The notes under the pieces: generated by a model
Told to the model about the DNA's origin: nothing
Seen by the model: only the letters and a program-made list of their open reading frames with translations
Databases searched by the model: none
Program-made: the position numbers and the translations under genes
In this document: in pieces, positions 1 through 25,280 of the stretch
Layout of the letters: every line of letters begins with the position of its first letter
Position numbering within the stretch: position 1 is the first letter of the stretch
NCBI RefSeq assembly: GCF_024679245.1
Contig: NC_090195.1
Location: forward strand, 1,965,800-2,029,799
Direction of reading: 5' to 3'
Source of the DNA: Pseudorasbora parva
Lineage: Eukaryota > Chordata > Actinopteri > Cypriniformes > Gobionidae
DNA length: 64,000 nt

Positions 1-98
1 CTAGGAATAATACAGGAATAATAAACAATTAATACAGAGCTATGACTTTATATTCAACTTTTATCATTTATGAAGCTGAGATTCCAAGTTATACGGAC

Positions 99-3090
99 CC
101 TCAGTCCCATCAGCCTCAGCCTGTTCCTCTCTTTGCTTCTGTTTGAACTTCATGTTACCGTAGTGCATGACAGCACCAGTCAGCTTGTAGATGCTGTTCT
201 TCTCTTCATTGGTGAATCCCAACACATCGAAAGCGTCCTACAGCAAATGAACAGAAAATTAAATACATTTTATGGAAAATATTTCATATTCTACCTTTGG
301 ACTAGTACATTAGAAGTCTTTCTTTTTAAAGAATAGACTGGCCAAGATAATCAATTACTCATTCTATACCAGTAAGACTTAATTTCTTCTGTGGAACTCA
401 AAAGGATAGCGTGTTCACGCTGTTCTTTTCCTCACACAATCACATGGCTTCAGAAAAAAAAGTTGTGTGAACCTTTTATGGTTTTATACTTATTGACAGC
501 CCCATATTTGGTACATATGATTTTATTGTATGTAACACAGCCGGGACATTTTCAATTCATGTTTCTCAGCAGAAATGCAGTTATAAGAGTAGCCAAATGT
601 TAGCCTGGATGCCAGCCGAACTTAGCCCCGCCCACAAAAATTTTAGGTCGGGCAATTCGGTCTGGCCTCGCTCCATAGAGGAGTAATTATCCCCGAACAG
701 AAACTGTTCGAACCAATGAAATCATCAGGGCGGGCTTTAGACCATGACGGACAGATGATAACAGTAACGTAATCATGCACGTCATCATGCATGGCTTGGA
801 TTATATTTGTTTGAATCCTAAACGGAGAGCTTGTTTGGATATGCATTCACCATCACAATTTCTCTCAGAAATGATGATCATGTTGTGCAAGTACTCTGTG
901 TATCATTAAACACGGTGCAGTTGAACTCTTTTGACATTTGACAATGGGTCGCTTCGTTGCTCTGATTGGTTGTAGGTCTGTCCAATTGAGGTCTTTCCTG
1001 GTTCGGTTGAAACACACCTCATAATCACTGCCCAATGGAGCAGTTTCAGACTCATATTCTGACTAGAATTGAGTATGACCATGTCAGGCTAGCCAAATTT
1101 GCTAATGGTGACTGAATTGCAAATGCTGGGTGGACTATTCCTTATAATATTTTATAATGTGGTACCTCGTATTGTGAACTGCCTATTTTTTTTAAACCAC
1201 TCACATCAGTGGCCATCAGCTCATCACCGTCATCAATAGAAGCCACTGTTGTCTCTCCTTGGGAGATGAAGGCGTAGTCAAAGGGGTTGTTGGTGATGAG
1301 CAGCATCTCTGAGGAGAAATGGGAACATAGATCAGGAAAGACCCTTCTAACTAGAGCTGCTGGTGTTAATAGATATGATGGGTAATGTTACCCAGCAGTT
1401 CTGGTCTTCTCTGAGACAGAATCTGGTAGAAGATGTGGTAGTCTCTCTCAGCCTTGAGCTGAAAGGTGACACGAGACTTCTCCAGCAGATCTAAATGAAA
1501 TGATAAATAGATGAATATCAAAACAGTTACGCAATTCATCAATGAGTGATTTGTTGAAATGATGTGGAGCAGTAAAGTACTTACAAGTCTCAATGTCAGC
1601 AGAAGATAACTTTCCACTGACACCAAAATGGATACGGATAAATTTACCCTGTAAATAAAGCAGTAGTTAATACAATACATAACGTGCTCATATAACATAT
1701 CATGGAAACCAATCTAGAATAACAAGACCAATGTAAACCCCACTTACAAATCTGGAGGAGTTGTCATTCCTGATGGTCTTGGCATTACCAAAGGCCTCCA
1801 GAGCAGGATTACACTGGATGATTTGATCCTCCAGAGTACCCTGAAAATCATATTTTAAACATAAATGTGCAAAACATTTGATGTACTTTTCAGTTAACAG
1901 CCATGTATAGGTTTGGACATTATGTAGTCTTGTAATAATAATAATGATAATAATCCATACAGAATCTAAGTCACACTAGAAAAAATATTAGGAAAACAAA
2001 TATGTTGTTTATTTAAGTGTAAATGCATTGCAATATGGTACAAGTATCACATTGTGACAATTTGTGACTCCATTATTTAATAAAGACATCATTCATTTAG
2101 TAATGTGTAAGTTCATTTAGCACCTTTTTCTCCGCTGATGGATCCTTCTTGCCGGGCGATGCCGCTGCAATGCTCGCAAAGTACTGGATCACTCTTTTAG
2201 TGTTCACAGTCTTTCCAGCACCGGATTCTCCACTGAGAATAAAAACAGGTAATTAAAAGACTGATAAAATGCAGCATGGAAAGAAAACATTGCTGTGGAA
2301 TAATATGTATTACTTACGTGATAAGGACAGACTGGTTTTCTCTGTCTGTGAGAAAATAAAACATAAGAAACTTAGCATTTGAAATTGCATTAGAAATCGC
2401 CAAAAAGTACAAATCAGATCATCACCTGACAGCATGTACTGGTAGGCATTGTCAGAGATGGAGAAGATGTGAGGAGGAGCTTCAGTTCGTTTCTTTCCTC
2501 TGTAGGCAACAACAACTTCCTGGTTGTACACTGGCAGCCACTTGTAGGGGTTCACAGTGACACAGAAGAGCCCAGAGTAGGTCTGTAGGAGATTCACAGA
2601 AGCTTTAGATCTGCTCATGTAAGATAAAGAGAATGTGTGTGTGTTTTAAACCTCGACTCACGTAGATCATCCAGGCTGCGTAACGCTCTTTGAGGTTAAA
2701 CAGCACAGCGGGCTCGTGTAGGAAGGTGAACATCGCCATGTCCTCAATTTTATCAAACTTTGGTGGGTTCTGAGGGTGAACATCAGCCTCCTTCACAGTT
2801 ACTGTCTGCGGAGAACACATACAAATGTTTTTGACAGTCACACTGTACTCCTGTGTATAATCTACAACAATGCAAAGATTAGATCTTACCTTCCCAAATT
2901 CAGTTTCAACAGTGACTTTGTCACCGTCTCTACTGGTGATGGAGGCTTTGACGTACTCAACCGCTGGGTCGGGCACAAAGCATTCTTTCTTCATGTCGAA
3001 GGGGCGAGTTTGGGCCTCCAGACGCTCCTTGTCTGACTTTCGTAAGTATGGAGCCGCTGGCCCGAACTCTGCCATCACAGCATCCCCCAT
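99..3090 (-). CDS. MYH-A: fast skeletal-type myosin heavy chain, 5' part only (cut by window edge)
   Basis: Sarcomeric myosin II heavy chain, the ATP-driven motor of the thick filament. Ten coding exons are visible in transcript order: 2890-3090, 2662-2805, 2426-2582, 2318-2345, 2124-2232, 1748-1840, 1585-1648, 1392-1490, 1205-1308, 99-237; the rest lies beyond base 1. The start is the ATG at 3088-3090 ([10 protein letters not shown]), the usual MyHC N-terminus. Seen directly: P-loop GESGAGKT split over the exons at 2318 and 2124, and switch I NDNSSRF ending the exon at 1748. Exon sizes and phases match genes B to D except the loop 1 exon (109 nt against 103), which codes for [14 protein letters not shown]. 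It is the most divergent of the four paralogues (for example [25 protein letters not shown]). The donor of the exon at 99 is GTCCGT where the others have GTCAGT. A larval or otherwise specialised isoform is possible but not shown. Confidence 0.95.
601..1091. mobile_element. MITE in an intron of MYH-A
   Basis: Ends are inverted: TAGCCTGGAT at the left and ...TCAGGCTA at the right. The element is flanked by an 8-of-9 direct repeat, GCCAAATGT (592-600) and GCCAAATTT (1092-1100), as expected of a target-site duplication. Its GC content is higher than the surrounding intron and it has no coding capacity, so it is a non-autonomous DNA transposon of unassigned superfamily. It lies between the coding exons at 99-237 and 1205-1308. 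Confidence 0.65.
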
Positions 3091-3102
3091 CTTTCAATCA
3101 GA

Positions 3103-4715
3103 CTGAGGCATAGATGACAAAATTACAGATGACAAAATTAAAACTTTACAAGTTTACAATTAAAAAATATATTGGAAAAAATAATAGATTAAAAATGAAT
3201 AAAAATAAAATGTATCTAATTTATTGGTCTTTCAACCAGAGTTGGCAACTTTTCAATTCAGGTTGAAGTGAGTTGTAGCATATAGCTTACTGTACATAAT
3301 AAGGACAAATTAGTTTGTCTTAGCACTATTTTAGTACTATTTTAAACGTTTCACTGGTCAAATTATTTGTGCTTGAATTCATTAATATTCGCTTGTGTGT
3401 GCTTATAAGTATGATTATTCATTCAAAATTGTTTAGAAATTGATGCATAAGTTATTAACGTTTTAAATTTCACATTTAAAGAAATCTAGTGTTTGATCAT
3501 ATCTAAATATTTATTAAAATGCAACACTGTTTTTGAGCAACTAGATTAAATACATGTATAATTATTAAAAAGCCATAAAGCACCTGCTGGGTAATGGCCT
3601 TACAAATTAACATTATTATTTTTTAGCCACAAAATGACCTCTTTAAATTGGAATCCTCTATTTTAACCTTAATTACCACACACATAGTAATATAAATAAT
3701 ACAAATATTAGAAGAAATATAAGTGGTCATTAATTGACAATAATTAGGCTATTGCACTGTGGCAAGCAGCGAGGCGAGGGACCGTGAGAGCGGGCCAGTG
3801 GCGAGTGGTAATGTGCGCCAGCTGCACAACACATGCACAAATAGTGTTTAGTACCAAAAGATCTCTTCAAAATATTCAATAAATATTATTGAATTAAAAT
3901 ATAGAACACTTATTTAATTGAAAAATAGTTATGGTGTATCATTGAGTATGAGTGTGACCAATTAGTAAGGAATACCTGATGGCTAAATACAAGAATAAAA
4001 TTAAAATGTTGCATCTCTATCATTCTCCATAATAAAACGATCCTGTAAATATGGCTGACTTAATAATCGATGCACACTACTAAGATTTACTGTTTACAAA
4101 AACTTGCTGCAAACATCGGTATAGTGGAGCTGTTGTGTATCCGCTTAAGCCAGTCAAATGCATTGACACAGCACCAGAAGTATTGAGAGCTCCATGTTCC
4201 ACGTGACTGTGTGCGCCGCCGGGAGATGAGAGCATGTTGCAACTCCGCTTTTCAACGCCTCTGGCTTTAACATTAGCGCCAAAACGCCATTTATTGTTTG
4301 AATTTCGCACTATTATTCAATATACTATTATTCAACTTAATAATATATATATATATATACTATTATTCCACTTAATAATGCATTTAAAAATTAAAAATAA
4401 AAGCTATAGGTCTAGCTTTGTTTAATATTAAAACTAGGTTTGGCAATTTGGCGTGAGATTAAGTTGGGCAGTGTGAGAGCGTGAAAGCGTGTCACACCAA
4501 ATGCGTGAGAGTTGGCAATTTTTTTTAATTACAAACATATACACACACACACATACACAATTTGTTGACCTTTATGAAAGCATGCCTTACCAGATGAAAT
4601 CCAAATACAAGAAAATCCAAGTCCTTTTAATAAAAAAAGAAACATCATTAATGAGGTCATTTTATTCTATTGTTCAGTCCTTATGAACAATTCAATCTAA
4701 ATGATGTGCTCTTAC
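3103..4715 (-). other. First intron of MYH-A, no gene seen
   Basis: AT-rich sequence with an (AT)n run at about 4342-4359 and a GC-richer patch at 3770-3835. No ORF with recognisable similarity and no complete transposon was identified. Confidence 0.4.
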
Positions 4716-4740
4716 CTTTAGATGGCACAATGATGTGAGC
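4716..4740 (-). other. Putative 5' untranslated exon 1 of MYH-A
   Basis: Read on the minus strand, a donor (AAAG then GTAAGAG) lies at 4714-4715, about 50 nt downstream of a TATA box. The coding exon has an acceptor (CCTCAG) just above 3102, so a single 1.6 kb intron could join them. The transcription start near 4740 is inferred from TATA spacing only. Confidence 0.5.
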
Positions 4741-4766
4741 TTGCAACGTTGTGCTGTAATGTATCT

Positions 4767-4775
4767 CTTTATATA
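4767..4775 (-). promoter_or_regulatory. TATA box of MYH-A
   Basis: The minus strand reads TATATAAAG, about 25-30 nt upstream of the inferred first untranslated exon. Unlike the promoters of B, C and D, no CTAAATA(T/A)(A/G)GG motif lies 20 nt further upstream. E-box-like CAGATG and CAAGTG lie upstream at about 4801-4825. Confidence 0.55.
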
Positions 4776-5292
4776 AAGGCACAATGACTGTGACGTTGAC
4801 CATCTGTATTTGGTGCGGGTCACTTGGTTCGGGTGTGTGTACTGTGTAGCTCTTTTTGGATGCCTGAAAAAAATCTTTGTGAGTCACAGTAGTTTAGCAC
4901 ATGTGGTGTGTGCCGGTAGCGCAGATGATCAGAAAGGATCTAAATCACAATGGTGCTATTTTTGTCTCATATATATCTTTTTTTTTCTTTAAGATATCAG
5001 ATATTTACTAAAGTTTTTTATACTGAAATTTTACACCTTCACTTTCATATTTTGTAGATAGTTTCATAGGTCAAATTCAAAAAAATATTTTTTTATTTTT
5101 GTATATAAATCATTATAGAAATGGGGAATCTTGTATATAATGTAACTTTACCATACCATTAAACATTCACTCAAACATTTTAGTAAAATTGTACAAAGTT
5201 TAATTGACAGTTATATTCCGGCAATAATGCACTATGATGCTTTTCTAAAACTGTGCGTCATTTTCTGTCCTCAAAGAGAGACGGCATGCACT

Positions 5293-5325
5293 GGGAATTT
5301 CACAGGTTTATCTTTGTGCTCAAGG
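5293..5325 (+). promoter_or_regulatory. Conserved intergenic element, proximal copy for MYH-A (inverted)
   Basis: The complement reads CCTTGAGCACAAAGATAAACC followed directly by TGTGAAATTCCC. This matches the element found upstream of B, C and D but in the opposite orientation. It lies about 520 bp upstream of the MYH-A TATA box, similar to the proximal spacing in the other genes. Confidence 0.6.
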
Positions 5326-6591
5326 ATAAAGACAAGGTAACAATGCCTCATGAGCAAGACGGCTGTCACGGAACAGTAAAATTGTCAGTAGACAGCTGTA
5401 ACGGCAACAATGAATATCTGCACTTGCGACCTTTTGTTCTCCACCAATGCAGAGACAGCTGCAACTCTTGCTTGTTCTTATTTGATGCTTTGACCTTTCT
5501 TGATTTACCAATGCTATATGATATCCATCATTTGTGTTTTCAGGTAATGAACTTGATGCAACCTGTAAAACACAAATCCTGGATATGAACAATAGTTTCC
5601 TTCATGTTAATCCATGTTCATAAATTCTCTAAGATACAAAATGTAATATGTTTACAGAAGTTCATATATTCTTAATGCATTACAGCAGTGTTACTGTTTC
5701 TGAGCATCAGTTGACATGAAGGTGCTTATAATTATTCCTTCTTAACAGTTAGAATGTGGTGAGAAGGTCAAACTAACCATCTTAGCCCCAGATCTGGTTG
5801 TATACAGTGTTAATGTATTGTCAGCTCTATGGCGTTGATTTGTTTGGGAGCTCTGCCATCACTTAAGACCTTTACTGAGGTTTCTGGCCTGCCTTAACCT
5901 CTCGCACCTCAGTTATTCTGCACTCTCTCCACAAGCACCTTACTTAGTCTTAGCACTTGGGCGGTCTATTCTAGGCCTCTCATCCTTTACAGAGCCTCAT
6001 TCTCAGCTGTCTATTTACTCTGGTGTATCAACACTCAGGAGCAAGAATGGAAGAAATGGGCACAACCTTATGTCTAAAAAGTTTTGTAATCCGAGCTTCC
6101 TTTTGTCACTGGGTGCACTAGAATTGTCTTGCATCTGTTGGGTTAAATAGGAATCCATTGTGTCTCTACTTCCTGTCTCCTGCTTCCAGACCATGCAGCT
6201 AGTTTTGCTAGACCATGCTACAAAAGGTTTTAGAAATTAGTAGGTATAATTCTTAAGCATTAAACAATGGCACATTGATCAAATGCAAAAGTGAAATTGA
6301 AATAAACAAATAAAATAAAAATAAAAATAATTAAAAAAATGAAATCAAAATGGCATTTTCTAAAAAGATTGTACAATTTTATCTAACATTAAAATGAAAA
6401 CAGAAAAAATAAAAATAAACTTATTTAAAATTGTAATAAAAACTATAATAATATCTCAATGACTCTTGTATCTCACAGATCTCACAGTATCTCAAAACTC
6501 GTAGAGACTCGTAGAAAATCTGTGATTAAAAGTGTAATGAACTGAAAGATTTAGAATTTTGTAAAATTTTGAGCAAATTAATTAAAATAAG
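5326..6591. other. Spacer upstream of MYH-A, no gene seen
   Basis: AT-rich spacer without a recognisable gene. Short open frames here show no similarity I can name. A-rich low-complexity sequence occupies about 6295-6450. Confidence 0.3.
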
Positions 6592-7233
6592 TATACTGAA
6601 AAAAGTTTTGGGACACCCCTCCAAATAATTGAGTTCAGGTTTTCAATCTTTTCCATGGCCAAATGTGCATAAATCGAGCCCTAGGCCGACGCTTCTACAC
6701 ACATTAGTGTAAGAATGGGTCGCTCTCAGGAGCTCAGTGAACTCAAGCGTGGGGCCGTGATAGGCTGCCACCTGTGCAATAAGTCCATTCCTGACATTTC
6801 CTCACTACTAAATATTCCATGCTTAACTGTTAGTGGGATTATAACAAAGTGCAAGCAATTGGGAACAACAGTAACTCAGCCACGAAGTGTAAGGCCACGT
6901 AAAACCACAGAGCGGGGTCAGCGCATGCTGAGGGTCACCAACTTTCTGCAGAGTCAATAGCTCCAGACCTCCAGACTTCTGTGGCCTTCAGATGAGCTCA
7001 AGAACAGTGGAGAGAGCTTCATGGAATGGGTTTCCATGGCCCAGCAGCTCATCCAAGCCTTACATCCCCAATTGCAATGCAAAGCGTGGGATGCAGTGGA
7101 GTAAAGCACATCGTCACTGGACTCTAGAGCAATGGAGATACTCCATATTAAACCCTACGGATTAAGAATAGGATGTTATTAGAGTTTAAGCACATGTAAA
7201 GGCAGGCGTCCCAAAATTTTGGGCAAAATAGTG
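6592..7233 (+). mobile_element. Tc1/mariner-like element, internally deleted
   Basis: Terminal sequences (AAAAGTTTTGGGACACCCCTCC at the left, GGCGTCCCAAAATTTTGGGC at the right) are inverted copies of each other. The frame at 6715-6960 begins MGRSQELSELKRGAVIG, the N-terminal helix-turn-helix of Tc1-like transposases, and stops after 81 codons. The DDE catalytic region is missing. It belongs to the same family as the copy at 45954-46989. It sits between the two conserved elements upstream of MYH-A and widens their spacing. Confidence 0.8.
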
Positions 7234-7811
7234 TGCCAGACTGTTTCTAGATAACATTGATCATGTGACTCAATCAAAGTGTCAGTGTAAACTGAAGTTC
7301 AATCTTGATAACAGGATCAAGTTTTTTTTTCTTTTTTTCTTGATAACAGGATCAAGTGCTGCTGCAAAAGAAATTCTAAAATTGTAAATGCTGATAAATC
7401 CACTTTAAAAAAAACTTGAATAAAAAAAACAGTAGTTTAATGCATTTTTGCGACAAAAAAATGCATTAAACTACTGGTCTCTGACTTTTGAAGATATTTT
7501 ATATTGCTTAATATTTTTATATGGTTGTTCACCAAGTGACACCCTCTGGTGGTGGTACTATCGTCAGATCATCAGCGCATTATCATGATTGCTTAGAGCA
7601 TCTGATGAAACAGGCTCTTAACTTCAGTGTGCGGTTGACATTTTAAATATCAACCTTTTATAACTAAAAACCAGACAGATAGCCCCTATATGCTTTAAAG
7701 CACTGGATCACATTGCATGATTGAAGTCTGTTGCTGTCCCTCAGAGAGATGACCGAGGGGCCATACCCTTCAAGTTGTATTGTTTAAATGGCATTGTTTC
7801 CTTTACTTTAG

Positions 7812-7844
7812 CCTTGAGGACAAAGATAACCTGTTACATTCCTT
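7812..7844 (+). promoter_or_regulatory. Conserved intergenic element, distal copy for MYH-A
   Basis: The sequence CCTTGAGGACAAAGATAACC then TGTTACATTCC matches the copies at 24661 and 44070. About 120 bp further on, all three share a CTTAAGTTACATG-like segment, so a longer block is conserved. Confidence 0.65.
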
Positions 7845-8269
7845 TGAGTGCCTCTGTGATGGAAGAGATAGGGTTGTTTGTAACTATGTAGGACACATCT
7901 CATCTGTAGACGTCCATCACTTGCATAAACTCCTACTACTTAAGTTACATGATCTATTACATGACCTAATGCCTCCTCCGTGTCATGCTTATTATATTGT
8001 TTAACCACCTTGAACTTTCAAAAGCTAAGATGAACTCTCATTGAACCATGTTAATCCACAAATTAGCTCTAATTATTAAATTGAAGAAGTTTGAAGAAGA
8101 AAATTTGTCAAGTTTATAACCTTTTTTAAGCTTTTTATTTGTGTCAGAGGCTCCTCTCACATATAGTAATGTATGTGCTAGGCTTTATGGAGCTCTTAAT
8201 ATAGCACAAGTGACAAGTGTTGAAGTTGCCTCACTTTCTTCATCCAGTGTTAATTAACCCCCTCCTTCC

Positions 8270-8440
8270 CCGACTCCTCCTTTATTTAACACTTCTGTTG
8301 GAGCCACTCCATCCTCTTGAGCAGCGACAGGCACTTGTCATATCTTTCCTACCCATTGAGTAGGTCTGTAACGGACAGTTCAGTTGTCTGAAACATGTTT
8401 GCTAGTTTTATTTCTATTTGCGACCATTAGAAAAGGTAAG
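8270..8440 (+). promoter_or_regulatory. Conserved promoter-like block, plus strand (A/B spacer)
   Basis: A CTTTATTTAACACTTCTGTT segment followed by GGAGCCACTCCATCC resembles blocks at 25225-25280 and 44670-44715. Downstream, GAAAAG then GTAAGT at about 8430-8440 forms a good splice donor on the plus strand. This could be the start of a divergent transcript running antisense to MYH-B. Promoter activity is inferred. Confidence 0.35.
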
Positions 8441-8800
8441 TCAACAGTATGTTATCTTCAGATTTTATTTGATTGTATTTTTTACATGTATGTTAAGGGA
8501 TGGTCTGGCCTGTTTTCATAATTTCTGCTAGAAGTTTATGGTACTTCAATGTTTGTGAGAATGACCTGCATAATTGTGGATTTCATTACAGACATTTTTG
8601 CTTGGCTATTAATGCTCATAACTACTTTAACAGCAACAAATCTTAACAAAATAACATATTTGTCATTGTCAGCTGATGTGATGTTTGCATTTTTGCTCTT
8701 TAATTCGACCCTGTAAAGCACACCGTTTACACCCATAATGCTGATGTCAATTTAGTTTTAAAATAACACAATATGGCAGAAGTTTAATTTGCATATTTTC

Positions 8801-8806
8801 TTTATT
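8801..8806 (-). terminator. Polyadenylation signal of MYH-B
   Basis: The minus strand reads AATAAA about 65 nt downstream of the stop codon at 8869-8871. Genes C and D carry the same signal at similar distance in a related 3' UTR. Confidence 0.75.
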
Positions 8807-8868
8807 CTACTGATACAGAGACTAATGGATTCAAAGAAACACACAAGATTTTGAGAGATGGAAGCACT

Positions 8869-22831
<13,963 letters not shown>

Positions 22832-22956
22832 TTTTCCCCCTTCTGTTGGATTTCAAGTAAACTTTATTTGATGCAATCGTAATTTATAAAGTGATGTGAC
22901 ATGTACACATTCAGTTTTGAGCATTGCCCTGTTAAGTAAGACTAAAATCTACTTAC

Positions 22957-22986
22957 TTTTGCTGTTGTCTTCTTCAGAGACTGATC
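22957..22986 (-). other. Putative 5' untranslated exon 2 of MYH-B
   Basis: A 30-nt minus-strand segment between an acceptor (CTTTTAAG) and a donor (GTAAGTAG). The following coding exon begins at 22842 after a CCAACAG acceptor. Vertebrate MyHC genes usually have two non-coding leader exons. Confidence 0.55.
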
Positions 22987-23209
22987 CTTAAAAGTTCTAG
23001 TTCCACACAAAAGACAGAAAATTATGTCAACAATGTCTCTTTTCTACTACTGACCACATGAATCTCAAACCCAAATCACTACAATAGATAACAAAAACAG
23101 TACCAGATCTGTCACAAAGTCAAGTGATACGATCAGTAAATTAATCTTTGACTATGACTTCAAAGATCATTTTTAATGTGTGTATAAATCAATGTGCCCT
23201 CCAACTTAC

Positions 23210-23235
23210 CGCACAAAAAGAAAGATAACGATGAT
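23210..23235 (-). other. Putative 5' untranslated exon 1 of MYH-B
   Basis: The donor GTAAGTTGG lies just below 23210. The upper end is inferred from the TATA box at 23259-23266. Confidence 0.55.
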
Positions 23236-23258
23236 ACAATTGAAATCATGTCGTCTCC

Positions 23259-23290
23259 TTTTTATAATGCAATTGTTCCTCTAAATATGG
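23259..23290 (-). promoter_or_regulatory. MYH-B core promoter: TATA box and MEF2/CArG-like motif
   Basis: The minus strand carries TATAAAAA (23259-23266). CCATATTTAG, a hybrid of SRF CArG and MEF2-type AT-rich sites, lies at 23281-23290. The same pair with 20-22 bp spacing is present in C and D. Muscle MyHC promoters are known to use MEF2 and CArG-type sites; binding here is inferred. Confidence 0.65.
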
Positions 23291-23937
23291 TTGTTGGCAT
23301 CACACAAAGCTTCCAGCTCGCTCAGTTTGGTTAGGAAGGACGGGTTGGGTACTCGGGTGAGGTGGGGGCCAGTTTATTGTGGTGTTGGATATCATCCCTG
23401 TCAGGCTCAGAGTTAATAATGGTTATTGAGTATCAAAAATGGATTTTAGAAACATATTCAGATAAATCAGAAACTATTTTACCTACCCACTGTATGCCTA
23501 AAACACGTTAAAGAATTTGAATATAATAGAAACTCAGTGTTGTAAAAGTGAAAATTAAATACTGATCTCTACAACATCAGAGTTTAACAATGATTCTGTA
23601 AAACGATATTTACCTTAATACTTAATTGGTAACTTGATAAATAATGATTGTGAAATGTCCATAACATGCAGTGAAAGCATATGATGTGTACTGTTTTTGA
23701 AACCTTTATCAGATTACAAAATATAAGTAAATGATCAGGACTAACTTTGTATAAAATGTATCTTCCAATAGGTCTCTTGTGTAGAGGTTCATCACCGACA
23801 CTGTTCCTGTGGTTTCCACTAGAGGCATCACCTGATTAACAGTTATTGAATGGGCCTGGTCAAGGTCAGTGTCAAGCTGGTGTGAATATTTCAGTTTGTG
23901 CTGTATTGGTAATGGAGCATTTGTCTTCTTCCCTGTA

Positions 23938-23970
23938 CACTCAAGCATAGAGATATCTCTCTAACATTCC
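23938..23970 (+). promoter_or_regulatory. Conserved intergenic element, proximal copy for MYH-B (degenerate)
   Basis: A weakened match (CACTCAAGCATAGAGATA, then ACATTCC) is followed by GATTGAGAGGAACAGCTTG. That following sequence matches the proximal copy of gene C (GATTGAGAAGAACAGCTTG), which is what identifies it. Confidence 0.45.
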
Positions 23971-24660
23971 TTTTGAGTGCCTCTTCATGATTGAGAGGAA
24001 CAGCTTGCATGATCCAACTACATCCATTAATGAGAGAGTGAGTGAACTTTCTGTATAGTTTCTGCTCCTATATTTTGTATATGTATACTCCTATTATTGT
24101 GTATAAAAAACAGATCTTTATACAACAGATCTTGGAAAAACCTGTTACAGATCAGCTTACCAGTCTGACAGCTGAACACCATTGTAAACTTAAGACCTTT
24201 AAGCTGATAAGTTGGGGTCAAGACATTCAGGCTAACAAGGAGGAACGCGAAGTGTGATGAGTGCTAATATCTTGGCACTTCACACATGCGGTCATAGAGT
24301 CTAATAATACGAAGGGTGTTAATTATGAAACACACTGAAGGCACTTCCTACCCAAGATGTGAGATTCTTTAAGGGTTTACAAAAGGTCACACTTGAGTTT
24401 TTTGATTTTTTTTAAGGCTACTGAAAATTAAAATACTGAAAAAAGTTTTTAGATATTACCTAAAAATAAGTTGTGCATTGCCTTTTTTCAAACTTCATAT
24501 TCTTAGGAGAAAGCTTTTAAAAAGTATATAAAGTTATTTGTTATATATTCATGAATTGGATTTGACTTTTGGACAATTAACTGAACCTGTAAGTGCCAAA
24601 CAAACAACAAAAGATACACCTTTACCTCTGCTTATGTGGCACTTATTTTTCTTTGTTTGC

Positions 24661-24692
24661 CCTTGAGTATAAAGATAACGGTGTGAAATTCT
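24661..24692 (+). promoter_or_regulatory. Conserved intergenic element, distal copy for MYH-B
   Basis: CCTTGAGTATAAAGATAACG followed by GTGTGAAATTCT, about 1.4 kb upstream of the TATA box. A shared CTTAAGTTACATG segment follows near 24842. Confidence 0.65.
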
Positions 24693-25224
24693 TCCTGAGT
24701 TCGTCTGGCTGATTGAGGACAGCTCGGCCCACATGTTGAAATCTGGGGTGAAGCAGGTGCTGTTTTTGCAAAGGGCTCCATGCGCATAAAAAAGAGCCTC
24801 TAGTTATAGATGTTGGCACACTTGGTGGCTGCATTGTCTTAACTTAAGTTACATGTCCAACAGAGGGAGAACAATGTAGTGCTGGTCAGAAGGTGGATTT
24901 TATTATTAGCTACAGATCAAGTAGCTTTAAAATATCGGGTTTCTTCCTCCTTTTGTTACATCTAGGGAATTTCTGTAATTAGAAATTATGGTAATATAGT
25001 AGAGTTTAAATTGCCCACATATGTAGAAACATTAAGTACATTTTTAATTAATAGATAGAACTAGAGACCATTTGTCCTCAAATCCAATAAGACAACAAAG
25101 ATTTTGTAGATAACTAGTCATGTTTGCTTCACCTTGTTTTCACCATCACAGTAAAGAGATTCAGCCGTTAGGGGTTAAAAATAAAACAATTCCTATATGG
25201 TATAATTTAAAGTGGCAGCATAGT

Positions 25225-25280
25225 TGGTTTCCTCCCCTTCACCTCTCCATTCTCAGCTGTTCAGTGTTGACTCCACCTTC
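25225..25280 (+). promoter_or_regulatory. Conserved promoter-like block in the B/C spacer, cut by LINE
   Basis: TCAGCTGTTCAGTGTTGACTCCACC aligns with the spacer of gene C (TCAGCTGTTAGACTCCACC at about 44678-44696) and more loosely with 8290-8325. The similarity ends near 25280, where the LINE begins. Confidence 0.35.

Noticed and set aside
2776..3106. Plus-strand frames opposite the first coding exons
   Set aside because: They overlap coding exons of MYH-A exactly and are explained by the codon composition of the sense strand.
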